Below, one piece after another: positions 36,128-46,246 of a stretch of 64,000 nt of DNA. A model generated the notes under the pieces. The model made no database searches. It saw only the letters and a program-made list of their open reading frames with translations, and was not told the DNA's origin. A program made the position numbers and the translations under genes. This stretch comes from Sodalis ligni (lineage in GTDB: Bacteria > Pseudomonadota > Gammaproteobacteria > Enterobacterales > Enterobacteriaceae), in the NCBI RefSeq assembly GCF_016865525.2, contig NZ_CP075169.1:5952337-6016336 (forward strand), read 5' to 3'. Each line of letters begins with the position of its first letter. Position 1 is the stretch's first letter.

Positions 36128-36472
36128 TTGCCCGCTCCTTTCTCGTATAGGTTGACAGCCTAGCGCTCTAACTGCGGGGTTGGGACAGTGACCACGTTTA
36201 TAGCTTTCTTGAGTGCCCGGTTCTGCCGCTCTACTCGCAGTTTAAAACGCACATAACCCATGGCGGACCTATGCCGTCATGGGTCAGTCGTTGAATTAGG
36301 TTTAGCATCTTATGAGCTCAAACGCCTCTTCCCCAATCGCCCATTCAACAAATTTCATTTAAAAATCGCCTTTCATCCGCCAATAAATACAACTATTACC
36401 GACGTAATCGAATTTTGAAAGCATCCGGAATATAAAAAGATAAGATAGTATTTTATCAAAATTTATTATTTT
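36128..36472. other. AT-rich gap, no gene seen
   Basis: The 345 bp between yjbQ and the AT-rich orphan hold no open frame of note, no clear promoter and no recognisable repeat. AT content rises toward the orphan gene. Confidence 0.6.
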
Positions 36473-37534
36473 ATGACTATTACACCATTAGATTTAGATT
36501 ACAGTTGTCCCAGCGACGATATGTGGGTGCTTGTTATTAAGGAACCGAATAGTGGTAAAGATGTAAATAAGCTACATTTCCAAACATCCGCTAAAGCAGA
36601 GTCAATCGATTTAAGTACAGCGTTCTCACAGGTTTCCAATACGACTCACAAAATTCCCAATGGAAATGTTGACCTGGCGGGTTATTTGTATGCTTTGTCG
36701 ACGGCGGGAGAAATGCCTTCCGACAAACTCATTGACGAATTGACCCGATGTAATGCATCAGTCAATCAGGCTCGCGAAAATCTTAGAAATGGTCGTCCGA
36801 ATATCATGTCTGATCTTATCAAGAGGCCACAGCTTGGGAGGGAAATTACCTTCATTCGCAATTTAACCATCTGTGGGTATAATAGTCAATCTGATGAAAC
36901 CAATTATGCTGCTTCTTGTTATTTTTCGATGGGTAATTGCTCAGAACATTCAACCCATACTTCAATTATACAATCTCAAAAATGCCAAAAGGATGAGGTT
37001 GTCAAAAAATACTACTCTGATGACTCTGAGGATACTGGTCATGAATGGTCTGAAAGTAACAACTGCGTAATGGATTCGTGGAAATATGGACCGGCTGTGT
37101 TAAAAGGGGATGCAAATTTAATCGCAGAAAACGCTACGGAAGAGTGCATTGTCAATAAAGAATCAGGCCAAAAACTGTTGCAAAACAGCGATCAATTACT
37201 AAAAAAATTAAAGGTTCATGAAGAAAAAAATGGACAAAACTCAAAAGCTGGCATTGAAAAAAAGACCGCTGTTCAGATAGTATTTTGGCCTGAAATGTCC
37301 GTAATCAATACTCGTCTGGAGAAATCCCTCAACGCCAAGGGTTTTACCACATCGCAAAAAGAGCTTATCTCAATTAACAGCCAAATCAGAGCGACGGGCG
37401 TGCTGAGAAGCCTGGCCGCCGCGGTGGGGAATGAAATAAGCATAAAAGAGGCAACGTCTGGCTGCGATGAGGTTATAGGTGCCTTCAATACCCGGTTTAG
37501 AACCGGCTATCTTGGACAATGGCACAGTAAATAA
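36473..37534 (+). CDS. AT-rich orphan protein with Cys-His-Asp pattern
   Basis: This 353-residue protein is not recognised as a known family. It has no signal peptide or membrane helix. Its centre carries MGNCSEHS (Cys156), TGHEWSE (His190) and CVMDSWKYGPAVL (Asp201), the Cys-His-Asp/Trp order of papain-fold peptidases and deamidases found in secreted effectors. The N-terminal 60 residues are Ser/Thr/Asn-rich, as in many type III effectors, but no secretion genes are nearby. Base composition is clearly more AT-rich than that of the flanking core genes. No Shine-Dalgarno site precedes the ATG. The frame is intact, unlike the decayed gene at 20025. Confidence 0.6.
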   Translation: MTITPLDLDYSCPSDDMWVLVIKEPNSGKDVNKLHFQTSAKAESIDLSTAFSQVSNTTHKIPNGNVDLAGYLYALSTAGEMPSDKLIDELTRCNASVNQARENLRNGRPNIMSDLIKRPQLGREITFIRNLTICGYNSQSDETNYAASCYFSMGNCSEHSTHTSIIQSQKCQKDEVVKKYYSDDSEDTGHEWSESNNCVMDSWKYGPAVLKGDANLIAENATEECIVNKESGQKLLQNSDQLLKKLKVHEEKNGQNSKAGIEKKTAVQIVFWPEMSVINTRLEKSLNAKGFTTSQKELISINSQIRATGVLRSLAAAVGNEISIKEATSGCDEVIGAFNTRFRTGYLGQWHSK

Positions 37535-37580
37535 ATATACCCGTCATACTTTAACCTAGCGCCAAAAACCTATACCCATA

Positions 37581-37605
37581 GCTCTGCTGCGGTCCGCGGC
37601 AGAGC
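37581..37605. terminator. Hairpin between convergent orphan gene and tyrB
   Basis: GCTCTGC...GCAGAGC with an inner TGCG/CGCG pairing and a three-base loop forms an 11-bp stem in the gap between the two convergent genes. The U-tract is poor (CTTTA on the plus strand, none on the minus), so intrinsic termination is uncertain. Confidence 0.5.
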
Positions 37606-37645
37606 CTTTAGCGTTGAGTTTTTCCCGGCAGCGAGACCGCTGATG

Positions 37646-38839
37646 CTAGCTTACCGCCGCGATGGCCTGCGCCGCCCGCTGCACGTTATCGCCGTTCAGG
37701 CCGGACAGGCACATGCGACCGGAGGCAATCAGGTATACGCCGAATTCTTCCCGCAGCCTGTCCACCTGCGCCGGACTGAGGCCGGTATAGCTGAACATGC
37801 CGCGCTGGCGCAAAAGATAATTGAAATCATGGCCCGGCAGGGAGACTTTCAGCGCCTCCACCAGGCTGTGACGCATGCTGAGAATACGTTCCCGCATGGC
37901 GGCGACCTCTCCGCGCCATAAGGTATACAAAGCTGGATCGTTCAAGACTTTCGCCACCACCTGGGCGCCGAAATTCGGCGGGCTGGAATAGTTGCGGCGC
38001 ACCGTCGAGGTTAATTGTCCCAGCACCCGTTCAGCCTCGGCGGCGCTGTCGCAAACCACCGACAGCGTCCCCACCCGCTCCGCATACAGGGAGAAGATTT
38101 TCGAGAACGACTGGCTCACCAGGCAAGGCAGTCCCTGCCGGGCCATTTCCCGAACCGCATAGGCGTCGTCGTCGAGACTCGCGCCATACCCTTGATAGGC
38201 GATATCCATGAAAGCGATGAGATCCCGTTGTGCCACCGTCTTGATAACCTGATCCCACTGTTCATGGGTCAAATCGGAGCCGGTGGGATTATGGCAGCAG
38301 GGATGCAGCAATACGATACTTTTGGCCGGCAGCGATTGCAAACAAGCCAGCATGGCGGTGAAATTTACGGCCAGCTTGCCACTGTCAAAATAGGGATAAT
38401 AATCCACCTTGAAACCGGCGCCTGAGAAAACCGCCACATGGTTTTCCCAGGTAGGATCGCTGACATAAACCGTCGAGTCCGGAAAATAGGCTTTGAGGAA
38501 ATCCGCGCCGATTCTCAGCGCCCCGGAGCCGCCCACCGTTTGGATGGTGGCGATACGGGAGGCGTTGCGCATCGGGTGATCTTCGCCGAACAGCAAAGCC
38601 TGGCTGGCGCTACGATACGACGGCAGGCCCGCCATCGGCAGATAACCCGCGCCCTGTTTCGGCATGGCATCCAGCAGGGCTTCCGCCTTGGCGACCGCCT
38701 GCAGTTGGGGAATGATTCCCTGCTCGTTATAATAAAGCCCGATGCTCAGATTCACCTTGTTTGGGCGCGGATCCAGTTTATAGGCTTCCATCAGCGACAG
38801 GATTGGATCCCCGGCATAAGCATCAACATGTTGGAACAC
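37646..38839 (-). CDS. tyrB: Aromatic-amino-acid aminotransferase
   Basis: This is a 397-residue class I PLP aminotransferase, the same length as E. coli TyrB, which makes tyrosine, phenylalanine and leucine from their keto acids. The PLP Lys lies in [16 protein letters not shown] (about residue 247), and HPCCHNPTG (about 190) and the N-terminal [11 protein letters not shown] are present. The paralog AspC is close, but the position beside alr and dnaB supports TyrB. It is a single gene; alr ends 76 bp upstream of its start on the same strand. Confidence 0.93.
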   Translation of the reverse strand: MFQHVDAYAGDPILSLMEAYKLDPRPNKVNLSIGLYYNEQGIIPQLQAVAKAEALLDAMPKQGAGYLPMAGLPSYRSASQALLFGEDHPMRNASRIATIQTVGGSGALRIGADFLKAYFPDSTVYVSDPTWENHVAVFSGAGFKVDYYPYFDSGKLAVNFTAMLACLQSLPAKSIVLLHPCCHNPTGSDLTHEQWDQVIKTVAQRDLIAFMDIAYQGYGASLDDDAYAVREMARQGLPCLVSQSFSKIFSLYAERVGTLSVVCDSAAEAERVLGQLTSTVRRNYSSPPNFGAQVVAKVLNDPALYTLWRGEVAAMRERILSMRHSLVEALKVSLPGHDFNYLLRQRGMFSYTGLSPAQVDRLREEFGVYLIASGRMCLSGLNGDNVQRAAQAIAAVS

Positions 38840-38914
38840 GGTGTAAATCTCCTGGTATTGTGGGTTCAGGGGTAAAGCCCTGCCTCCACACTACCAAATA
38901 AATTTCGTTAGCTG

Positions 38915-40051
38915 TTAGCTGGAATGATTAAAAATTGAAGCAGCGCTGCCTTTTGCCAGGGTTTCCGCCGGCTCGCTCTGAATATATTCAATATCCACGC
39001 GGGAAGTCAGCTTGGTGACGAGCTCATAAGCGCTGATGCCGCTGGCGGCGGCCACCCGTTCCACCGGCAGCTCCGGGCCCCATAAAACCACGCGATCGCC
39101 CACGCGCTCGCGGCTGTCCGGTCCCAGATCCACCACCAGCATGTCCATGGAGACCCGTCCCGCCAGCGGCACTTCGCGGCCGTTGACCCAGACCGGTGTG
39201 CCATTGGGGGCGCTGCGGGGATAACCGTCGCCGTAACCGAACGCTATCACCCCCAAACGGGTATCCCGGGAGCTGACCCAGATACCGCCGTAGCCGCTCG
39301 CTTCACCGGCCCGATGGTTGCGCACGGCGATAAGGGAAGAGGTCAACGTCATGGCGGGCCTGAAGCCAAAGTCAGCGCCGATGCCGGCGCCGGGGGACAC
39401 GCCATACAGCACAATACCGGGACGAACCCAGTCGCGGTGGGAGTCGGGCCAATACAGGATCCCGCCGGAAGCGGCGATGGACTGCATGCCCGGTTTACCC
39501 TGTGCAAAGTCGTCAAAACAGGCTAATTGCCGGGGGGTGGCATCCGCCTGCGGTTCATCGGCACGGGCGAAATGGCTCATGATATTAACCGGCCCCAGCA
39601 CATTACGGCACGCCGCCAGGCGGGCATAAAATTCCTCCCCCTGCCGCGGCGAGACGCCCAGACGGTGCATGCCGGTATCCAGCTTCATCCATACCCGCAC
39701 CGGCGACGCCAGGTTTGCCTGCTCCAGGGCCAGCAATTGCTCCGGGCTATGCACGGCGGTTTCGATGCCAAGCTCGGCCAATAGCGGCAATTCATCAGCG
39801 TCGAAAAATCCTTCCAGCAGCAGAATCGGCTTGGTAATGCCGGCGCTGCGCAGCGCTAATGCCTCGGCGAAACGCGCCACACCGAAGCAGTCCGCGTTAT
39901 CCTGCAGCGTCAGTGCGGTTTCAGGCATACCGTGCCCGTAGGCATTGGCCTTTACTATCGCCACGACCCGGCTGTGGGGCGCCAGCCGGCGCACCTGCTG
40001 CAAATTATGCCGCAAAGCACGCCGGTCAATAACGGCAATGGCCGTTTTCAT
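38915..40051 (-). CDS. alr: Alanine racemase (PLP), biosynthetic
   Basis: Alanine racemase makes D-alanine for peptidoglycan. This copy has 378 residues. The PLP Lys lies in [11 protein letters not shown] (about residue 34), and the second catalytic residue, Tyr, lies in SGYGGIW (about 258). [15 protein letters not shown] and [11 protein letters not shown] blocks are present. I chose the ATG at 40051 with an AAGGA ribosome site. The C-terminus runs about 20 residues longer than in E. coli. It follows dnaB by 17 bp, as in E. coli. Confidence 0.96.
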   Translation of the reverse strand: MKTAIAVIDRRALRHNLQQVRRLAPHSRVVAIVKANAYGHGMPETALTLQDNADCFGVARFAEALALRSAGITKPILLLEGFFDADELPLLAELGIETAVHSPEQLLALEQANLASPVRVWMKLDTGMHRLGVSPRQGEEFYARLAACRNVLGPVNIMSHFARADEPQADATPRQLACFDDFAQGKPGMQSIAASGGILYWPDSHRDWVRPGIVLYGVSPGAGIGADFGFRPAMTLTSSLIAVRNHRAGEASGYGGIWVSSRDTRLGVIAFGYGDGYPRSAPNGTPVWVNGREVPLAGRVSMDMLVVDLGPDSRERVGDRVVLWGPELPVERVAAASGISAYELVTKLTSRVDIEYIQSEPAETLAKGSAASIFNHSS

Positions 40052-40068
40052 TATCCTTGTCCTGATTA

Positions 40069-41475
40069 TCAATCATCATCATATTGCGGCCCGGCATAAC
40101 TGTCGAACCGCGACCACTGCCCGTTAAACGTCAGCCGTACCGTGCCGATGGGGCCGTTACGCTGTTTACCGAGAATAATTTCCGCAATGCCTTTCTGATC
40201 GCTGTTTTCGTGATACACCTCGTCACGGTAGATAAACATGATCAAATCGGCATCCTGCTCGATAGAACCTGATTCACGCAAATCAGAGTTTATCGGGCGT
40301 TTATCCGCGCGCTGTTCCAGACCGCGGTTAAGCTGGGAGAGGGCCAGCACCGGTACCTGCAGCTCTTTTGCCAGCGCTTTGAGGGAACGGGAGATTTCGG
40401 CGATTTCCAGCGTCCGGTTATCCGATAGCGCGGGTACGCGCATTAATTGCAGATAGTCAATCATGATCATGCTTAAGCCGTCATGCTCACGAAATACCCG
40501 CCGGGCGCGTGAACGCACGTCGCTCGGGGTCAGGCCGGACGAGTCGTCGATATACATATTATGCTTTTCCAGCAGCAGCCCCATGGTGCTGGAAATACGC
40601 GCCCAATCCTCATCATCCAGCTGGCCGGTACGGATCCGGGTCTGGTCAACGCGGGACAGCGAGGCCAGCATACGCATCATAATCTGGTTGCCGGGCATTT
40701 CCAGACTGAAAATCAGCACTGGCTTGTCTTCGGTCATGGCGGCATTTTCGCACAGGTTCATGGCGAAGGTGGTTTTACCCATGGACGGGCGCGCCGCGAT
40801 GATAATCAAATCGGATTTTTGCAGACCGGCGGTCTTTTTATCCAGGTCGTGGTAGCCGCTGGAGACGCCGGTCACGCCGTCATGGGGTTTTTGATACAGC
40901 TGCTCGATGCGCGCCACGGTATCTTCCAGAATACGGTCGATGCTTTTCGGGCCTTCATCTTTACTGGCGCGATTTTCGGCAATCTGGAAAACCCGTGATT
41001 CCGCCAGATCGAGCAGTTCTTCACTGCTGCGCCCCTGGGGATCGTAACCCGCATCGGCAATTTCATGGGCGACGGCGATCATTTCCCGCACCACCGCGCG
41101 TTCGCGGACGATATCGGCATAAGCGGAAATATTGGCGGCGCTCGGCGTGTTTTTCGACAATTCCGCCAGATAGGCAAAACCGCCCACCGAATCCAAGTCC
41201 CCTTTCTGCTCCAGGGATTCGGAAAGGGTGATGAGATCGATAGGCTTATTCAACTCCATCAGGCGCTGCATTTCGCCAAAAATCAGCCGGTGCGGGCGGT
41301 TGAAGAAATCTTTGACGGCGACGCGTTCGGCGACGTTGTCCCAGCGTTCATTATCCAGCATTAAGCCGCCCAACACCGACTGTTCCGCTTCCAATGAATG
41401 GGGGGGAAGCTTGAGACCTTCAACCTGACGGTCCTGCGAGAAGTTTGTTTTGTTAGCGGTTTTTTTTTCTGACAT
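40069..41475 (-). CDS. dnaB: Replicative DNA helicase DnaB
   Basis: This is the hexameric 5'-3' helicase of the replication fork, 468 residues. The N-terminal helical domain (about 20-170, [19 protein letters not shown]) is linked to a RecA-like ATPase domain with Walker [14 protein letters not shown] (about 232-244), Walker [11 protein letters not shown] and the arginine-finger region. No intein is present at the usual P-loop site. It is divergent from qor and upstream of alr, as in E. coli. Confidence 0.98.
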   Translation of the reverse strand: MSEKKTANKTNFSQDRQVEGLKLPPHSLEAEQSVLGGLMLDNERWDNVAERVAVKDFFNRPHRLIFGEMQRLMELNKPIDLITLSESLEQKGDLDSVGGFAYLAELSKNTPSAANISAYADIVRERAVVREMIAVAHEIADAGYDPQGRSSEELLDLAESRVFQIAENRASKDEGPKSIDRILEDTVARIEQLYQKPHDGVTGVSSGYHDLDKKTAGLQKSDLIIIAARPSMGKTTFAMNLCENAAMTEDKPVLIFSLEMPGNQIMMRMLASLSRVDQTRIRTGQLDDEDWARISSTMGLLLEKHNMYIDDSSGLTPSDVRSRARRVFREHDGLSMIMIDYLQLMRVPALSDNRTLEIAEISRSLKALAKELQVPVLALSQLNRGLEQRADKRPINSDLRESGSIEQDADLIMFIYRDEVYHENSDQKGIAEIILGKQRNGPIGTVRLTFNGQWSRFDSYAGPQYDDD

Positions 41476-41613
41476 GTGATAATGACTTTGCCTGAGAGAA
41501 GCGACCTGGGTGAAGACGCATTGTAACGTTGATTGTCGCCAAATCCTATGCGGCTTTGCAATCGGGCGGTAAGGGCTTATGGTTATTTAAGACTTTCCAC
41601 GAGAGGAACAGCT

Positions 41614-42594
41614 ATGGTTAAGCGCATTCAATTCTCCGCCACCGGCGGTCCGGATGTATTGGAATACACAGATTTTACACCAAAAGATCCGGGTCAGGGC
41701 GAAGTTCAGGTTGAAAATAAGGCAATAGGTATCAATTTTATCGACACCTATATGCGCAGCGGCCTTTATCCGGCGCAGCTGCCTTCGGGTTTGGGGACGG
41801 AAGGCGCGGGGATCATCACAAAAGTCGGCCCCGGAGTGACCGGGCTGCATGCCGGGGATCGGGTGGTCTACGCCCAGGGTCCCTTGGGAGCCTATAGTGA
41901 AATACATAACGTCCCCGATAAGAATATCGCCGTCCTTCCCAACGCCATTTCCTTTGAACAGGCCGCGGCGTCCTTTCTTAAAGGATTAACCGTATATTAT
42001 CTCCTGCACCAGACCTACGCGGTTAAACCGAATGAAATTTTCCTGTTCCACGCCGCGGCCGGCGGCGTAGGCCGGATTGCCTGCCAGTGGGCCAAGGCGC
42101 TGGGAGCCAAGATGATAGGTACCGTGGGTTCGGCGCAAAAGGCCGCCCTGGCCAGGGAGGCCGGCGCCTGGGAAATCATCAATTATCGTGAAGAGAACGT
42201 GCCGGAGCGTGTTGCGGCGTTGACCCATGGTGAAAAGGTCAATGTGGTATACGACTCGGTAGGGAAAGATACCTGGGAAATCTCACTGGACTGCCTGCGT
42301 CGCCGGGGCCTGATGGTGAGTTTCGGCAACTCTTCCGGGCCGGTGAGCGGCGTAAACCTGGCGATCCTCAACCAGAAAGGGTCGCTGTATGTCACCCGTC
42401 CGTCCCTGAACGGCTACATTACCAACCGGGAAGAACTTAAGCTTGCCAGCAATGAACTCTTTTCCATGATCGCCAGCGGCGCAATTAAAATCGACGTGCC
42501 GGAGCGGCAAAAATTTCCCCTGGCCGAGGCACAGCGGGCGCATCGGGCGTTGGAAGGACGAGAAACCAACGGCTCCTCCCTGCTGATTCCCTGA
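41614..42594 (+). CDS. qor: NADPH:quinone oxidoreductase
   Basis: This 326-residue zeta-crystallin-like member of the medium-chain dehydrogenase family has no catalytic zinc ligands. Features include the N-terminal MVKRIQFSATGGPDVLEY, LGTEGAGIITKVGPGV and the NADPH loop AAAGGVGRIACQWAK (about 149-163). I chose the ATG at 41614 with a GAGAGGAA ribosome site. It is divergent from dnaB and followed by a strong terminator. Confidence 0.95.
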   Translation: MVKRIQFSATGGPDVLEYTDFTPKDPGQGEVQVENKAIGINFIDTYMRSGLYPAQLPSGLGTEGAGIITKVGPGVTGLHAGDRVVYAQGPLGAYSEIHNVPDKNIAVLPNAISFEQAAASFLKGLTVYYLLHQTYAVKPNEIFLFHAAAGGVGRIACQWAKALGAKMIGTVGSAQKAALAREAGAWEIINYREENVPERVAALTHGEKVNVVYDSVGKDTWEISLDCLRRRGLMVSFGNSSGPVSGVNLAILNQKGSLYVTRPSLNGYITNREELKLASNELFSMIASGAIKIDVPERQKFPLAEAQRAHRALEGRETNGSSLLIP

Positions 42595-42603
42595 TCGTTG
42601 AAA

Positions 42604-42636
42604 GACGGGCTTCCTTGCGAAAGCCCGTCATTTTTC
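42604..42636 (+). terminator. Rho-independent terminator of qor
   Basis: The 9-bp stem GACGGGCTT/AAGCCCGTC with an eight-base loop is followed by ATTTTTC. It begins ten bases after the qor stop codon. Confidence 0.92.
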
Positions 42637-42881
42637 ACTGCATGTGATGCTGCTGTAGGTAGGGACAGAACGGCAAAACACCGGAAACTGCCGCTAAAGC
42701 CGCTATTATTTTCCGATGTGGATGAAATGGCTGATAACCAGGGTGCATCCTATCAGCAGATATAAGTAAAAAATATCGATAATAAATACAAGGTGTAAAA
42801 AAGACGAAAAGATGTGATCAACCCTGCATTTTTGGGTTCGGCGACCTGGCAACCCGCCGCCGGGTGGGGTTGATGACTATT

Positions 42882-43100
42882 CTAATAGCGGGGCAACCGC
42901 GGCGGCTTAACGGCGCGCCATACCCAGGCCACCACCAGCGCCAGCAGTAACCATGGCAATAATTTTATTGCCATGACAAACAGACCGGCAAACATCATGA
43001 TAAACGTCCCCACGGCCAATGCGGCAAGAACGCCCAGCACGGAAATCCCGGTCAGCAGCAGCATCAAAAAGAATCCGATGACAAAGAAAATTTCCAACAT
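42882..43100 (-). CDS. pspG: Phage shock protein G
   Basis: This 72-residue inner-membrane protein of the PspG family has two hydrophobic segments, the first MLEIFFVIGFFLMLLLTG and the second around IKLLPWLLLAL. The order beside dusA and qor is as in E. coli. PspG is an effector of the phage-shock response to membrane stress. It is slightly shorter than the E. coli protein (about 80 residues), ending at PRLPRY. It has an AGGAG ribosome site, and a sigma-54-type promoter lies upstream. Confidence 0.9.
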   Translation of the reverse strand: MLEIFFVIGFFLMLLLTGISVLGVLAALAVGTFIMMFAGLFVMAIKLLPWLLLALVVAWVWRAVKPPRLPRY

Positions 43101-43173
43101 GGCAGACTCCTGAAATAGGGGATAAGTCCCGCGGCTGTCTCAATGACGCCTTTAACTATTACAAGAGCTTTAT

Positions 43174-43189
43174 TACAAAATCCATGCCA
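43174..43189 (-). promoter_or_regulatory. Sigma-54 promoter of pspG
   Basis: On the minus strand TGGCATGGATTTTGTA matches the -24/-12 consensus (TGGCAC-N5-TTGCA) with two mismatches. It lies 74 bp before pspG. In E. coli pspG is transcribed by sigma-54 RNA polymerase with PspF, so the site is expected. Confidence 0.75.
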
Positions 43190-43263
43190 ACAAATATACT
43201 TTATAACCCATTGTTTTAGAATAGATTTCCATCACATTATTTAGAATGGATCGGCCATTTTTA

Positions 43264-44334
43264 CTATTTTTTAGTCAAATCCGCCATCTCTTCCCGCACA
43301 CCCGGTGCAATCACTTTGGCGAGCGCCTGCTCAACCACCGCCACGCCCGCTCCCGGCTTATGGGCATTCTCGCTTAAATGGCGGCGCCACTGCCTGGCGC
43401 CCGGTATGGATTGGAACAGACCGAGCATATGGCGGGTGATGTGGCCCAGATAGGTGCCGCGGGATAGCTCAAGCACAATATAGGGTAACATGGCCGCCAC
43501 AACGTCGGTCATGTCACGATAGGGATCTGTGCCACCAAATAGCCTGCTGTCGACCCGGGACAGGAGCGACGGATTTTGATAAACCTCGCGACCCACCATT
43601 ACGCCGTCAAGCCATTGCAGATGCTGCTCCGCCTGGTCCAGGGTTTTGATGCCGCCGTTAATGGCCAGCGCCAGGGCGGGGAAATCCCGCTTCAGCTGAT
43701 AGACGCGATCGTAGTCCAGCGGGGGGATATCGCGGTTCTCCTTGGGGCTGAGACCCGTTAGCCAGGCCTTGCGGGCATGGATGATAAAGGTATCGCAACC
43801 CCCTCGCTCGGCAACGGTCTGAATAAACTCGCACAAAAACCCGTAACTGTCCTGCTCATCGATACCGATACGGGTTTTCACCGTCACCGGAATCGACACC
43901 GCGGAACGCATGGCGGCGACGCAGTCGGCGACCCGCACGGGCTCCGCCATCAGGCAAGCGCCGAAACGCCCGTTTTGCACCCGATCGGAAGGGCAGCCGA
44001 CATTGAGATTGATTTCGTCATATCCCCGCTGTTCAGCCATACGGGCACACTGCGCCAACGCCTCGGGTTCACTCCCTCCGAGCTGCAAAGCCAGCGGATG
44101 CTCCGTCTCGTTGTACGCAAGATAATCCCCTTTGCCGTAGAGCAGGGCGCCGGTGGTCACCATTTCGGTGTAGAGCAGGGTATGCCGTGTCAACAGACGT
44201 AAAAAATACCGGCAATGGCGATCGGTCCAGTCCAGCATCGGCGCAACGGAGAAGCGCTGAGCAGCATATTGGGGCACGGAGCCCTTGTAAACGTTAATCG
44301 AGCGCGGATGGGTGTTTTGTTTGATTTCGTGCAT
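43264..44334 (-). CDS. dusA: tRNA-dihydrouridine synthase A
   Basis: DusA is the FMN enzyme that reduces uridines 20/20a in the tRNA D-loop; this copy has 356 residues. Recognisable are [36 protein letters not shown] with the catalytic Cys in the final GAC (about residue 131), [12 protein letters not shown] and [11 protein letters not shown]. The N-terminus is about 25 residues longer than the core fold needs, and an internal start is possible. Position next to pspG is as in E. coli. Confidence 0.96.
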   Translation of the reverse strand: MHEIKQNTHPRSINVYKGSVPQYAAQRFSVAPMLDWTDRHCRYFLRLLTRHTLLYTEMVTTGALLYGKGDYLAYNETEHPLALQLGGSEPEALAQCARMAEQRGYDEINLNVGCPSDRVQNGRFGACLMAEPVRVADCVAAMRSAVSIPVTVKTRIGIDEQDSYGFLCEFIQTVAERGGCDTFIIHARKAWLTGLSPKENRDIPPLDYDRVYQLKRDFPALALAINGGIKTLDQAEQHLQWLDGVMVGREVYQNPSLLSRVDSRLFGGTDPYRDMTDVVAAMLPYIVLELSRGTYLGHITRHMLGLFQSIPGARQWRRHLSENAHKPGAGVAVVEQALAKVIAPGVREEMADLTKK

Positions 44335-44642
44335 TTTTAATCATCGGATCGTGTTTTTTCTTTATCGGCACCCTATCATGCCCCCTTGATTGAAAGAGGT
44401 ACGTAACAAGGATACGAAAAAGCATGGCTTACCAACAGAAGAGCATGGCATATTGTAGCATAGAAAATTTTTTATGCGGTGGGTCCTTTTACCGGCATCG
44501 CTGCACTTATAAGGTAATAATATAGTGGTAATAATATTTATCGCTCTCTTGAAGATTGATAACTATTCTTACACATATTAGGGACATAATGTCACAAGAA
44601 TACTCCATTATTTATATGTAGTACTAAACGAAAGGACAGAAA

Positions 44643-45880
44643 ATGACTAAAAGGTTAAGCTATTTTTTCTGGTGGTTTTATACTTTCTTTTACATATCTG
44701 AATCTGAGGGTATACCACATTATTCGGATGACTTGGTATTTTCAGTAGAGGCACATACACCTGACAAACTTCAATGGTTGATAAACAGATATAATGGTTG
44801 GTCTTCACGTACTGCCATAGAATTTGCATTATTGAGCGTAATTAATCATAAAATGGCCTGGGCTGTATGTAATGCATTTTTATGGCAATAATGCTATGTT
44901 CATTATCTTATATTACAGCAAAGAATAAAAAGAGATCATTATTGGTGGTTGCATTTTTTACTGATTCTATTACTCACAATAAAAAGGATTTATTAAAGAT
45001 GGCATGCTATGGATGACGGGATCTATAAACTATCTATGGCCGTTGTCGCTTTCATTTGCTGGATTTTCATTGCTTAAGTATTGCTGTTCTACGCGTCACT
45101 CAACAATATGTAGTTTAGCGATACCCATTTTCTTTTCTTGTCATCATTCAGCGAGCAAGTCGTTGTAATAAACTTGATTCTCCTGACGGCCATTGCTCTG
45201 ATTTTCTTAGGAAATGTACGCAGGGTGGCGCTATTATCCCTAGCGGCGACTTCTCTGGTTTTCACTTACATAATCCTAAGCCCGGGCAATGCAAACAGAT
45301 ATTTATTGGAAATACCCAGATGGTATCCTGATTTTGTAAACTTCAATATTATTGATAAAGTGGCATTAGGGATAAACTTATCATTCGATCAGATGTTTTC
45401 AGTTCAACCTTTAGCCTTGATTATCATTTACTCGAGTTTAGCCTTCCTTAATGAAAACAAAAAATGAAATTATTGGCACTGTTGATATTCATTGCGACAA
45501 TCTGCCTTTTGTTACTCCAGCTTAAAGCATTTTCTTTTGTCTATTTTAACACCATATATAAATTTAATTCATCAAACATATCTGGATTTTTCGCCCTCAG
45601 CAGGGTCGCCATAGTCCTCCTTTTCGCCACGTTGACGACGGTAATGATCTATTTTTCAACCAAGGAGAGAAAAGAGGCAGCGTTGATATCGATTGTTTAT
45701 ATATCATCATACGCGGGAACCGTCATGCTTGGGCTGTCCCCCACTATCTATGCTTCAGGGCAAAGGACTCTTTTTGTTTCAGGAATAATGATTTCAGCGT
45801 TGGCCACCAACCTGGCAGTGAAATCCATACGAAAGATCAATACAAAAAATTATTCCATCATAAATAATGAAATAAGTTAA
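44643..45880 (+). pseudogene. Broken polytopic membrane protein (DUF6056/GtrII-like)
   Basis: The piece at 44643-44891 has a good ribosome site (AAAGGA) and reads IPHYSDDLVFSVEA...RYNGWSSRTAIEF, the N-terminal signature of DUF6056 and glucosyltransferase-like membrane proteins. Further pieces of the same family follow in other frames: IMLCSLSYITAK, then WMTGSINYLWPLSLSF (about 45010-45060), then 45138-45467 (SPGNANR motif) and 45464-45880 (four helices). The last two frames meet at an A6 run (about 45458). At least four frame changes are needed, so the gene is dead; joined, it would encode about 410 residues. AT-rich composition suggests transfer. Such proteins modify O-antigen or cell-surface glycans. 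Confidence 0.7.
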
Positions 45881-46246
45881 ATCTGTGTAAGTTCCGTTTT
45901 ACTTTATGTATTGCCTTATCCCGGTGCCATCCGAAAGCATCCTGAGTGGCTTTGAGGTATGTTATAACGCCATTACTCAGGGGCGTGGGATAACTATCCC
46001 TGGAACATGGTAGCTGCGTCCCGTCCCTTTGCCTGCAAGCATACCCACCGCATCAGCAGAATGCCGTTCGTCATCATGACCTTGGGCTTCTGTATTTTTA
46101 TCAAAGTCAATGGTGCAATTACTTAAAGGTCTAATATCTGATCCAGGTAACAGAATTGGAAAATGTACTTTACAGAATAACCCATACCATCGAATATTGT
46201 CGACAATATGCAATACAACCATTGATTTGTTTACTGGGGAGCGTTT
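45881..46246. other. Gap upstream of the MmgE/PrpD cluster
   Basis: No convincing gene is seen in these 366 bp. A minus-strand frame (45977-46222) has no ribosome site and no recognisable family. The only clear signal is the 16-bp palindrome at 46194-46209. Confidence 0.5.
46194..46209. promoter_or_regulatory. Perfect palindrome, likely GntR/FCD operator
   Basis: ATATTGTCGACAATAT is a perfect 16-bp palindrome with the TTGTnnACAA core typical of FadR/FCD-type GntR regulators. It lies 37 bp before the first MmgE/PrpD gene, and the cluster encodes an FCD-type GntR protein. Confidence 0.6.

Noticed and set aside
36128-36472. hrp-box type promoter for the AT-rich orphan
   Set aside because: No GGAACC-N15/16-CCAC motif was found upstream, so type III regulation cannot be claimed.
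45977-46222. Minus-strand frame of 81 codons upstream of the PrpD cluster
   Set aside because: No ribosome site and no recognisable family; possibly a remnant but not supportable.
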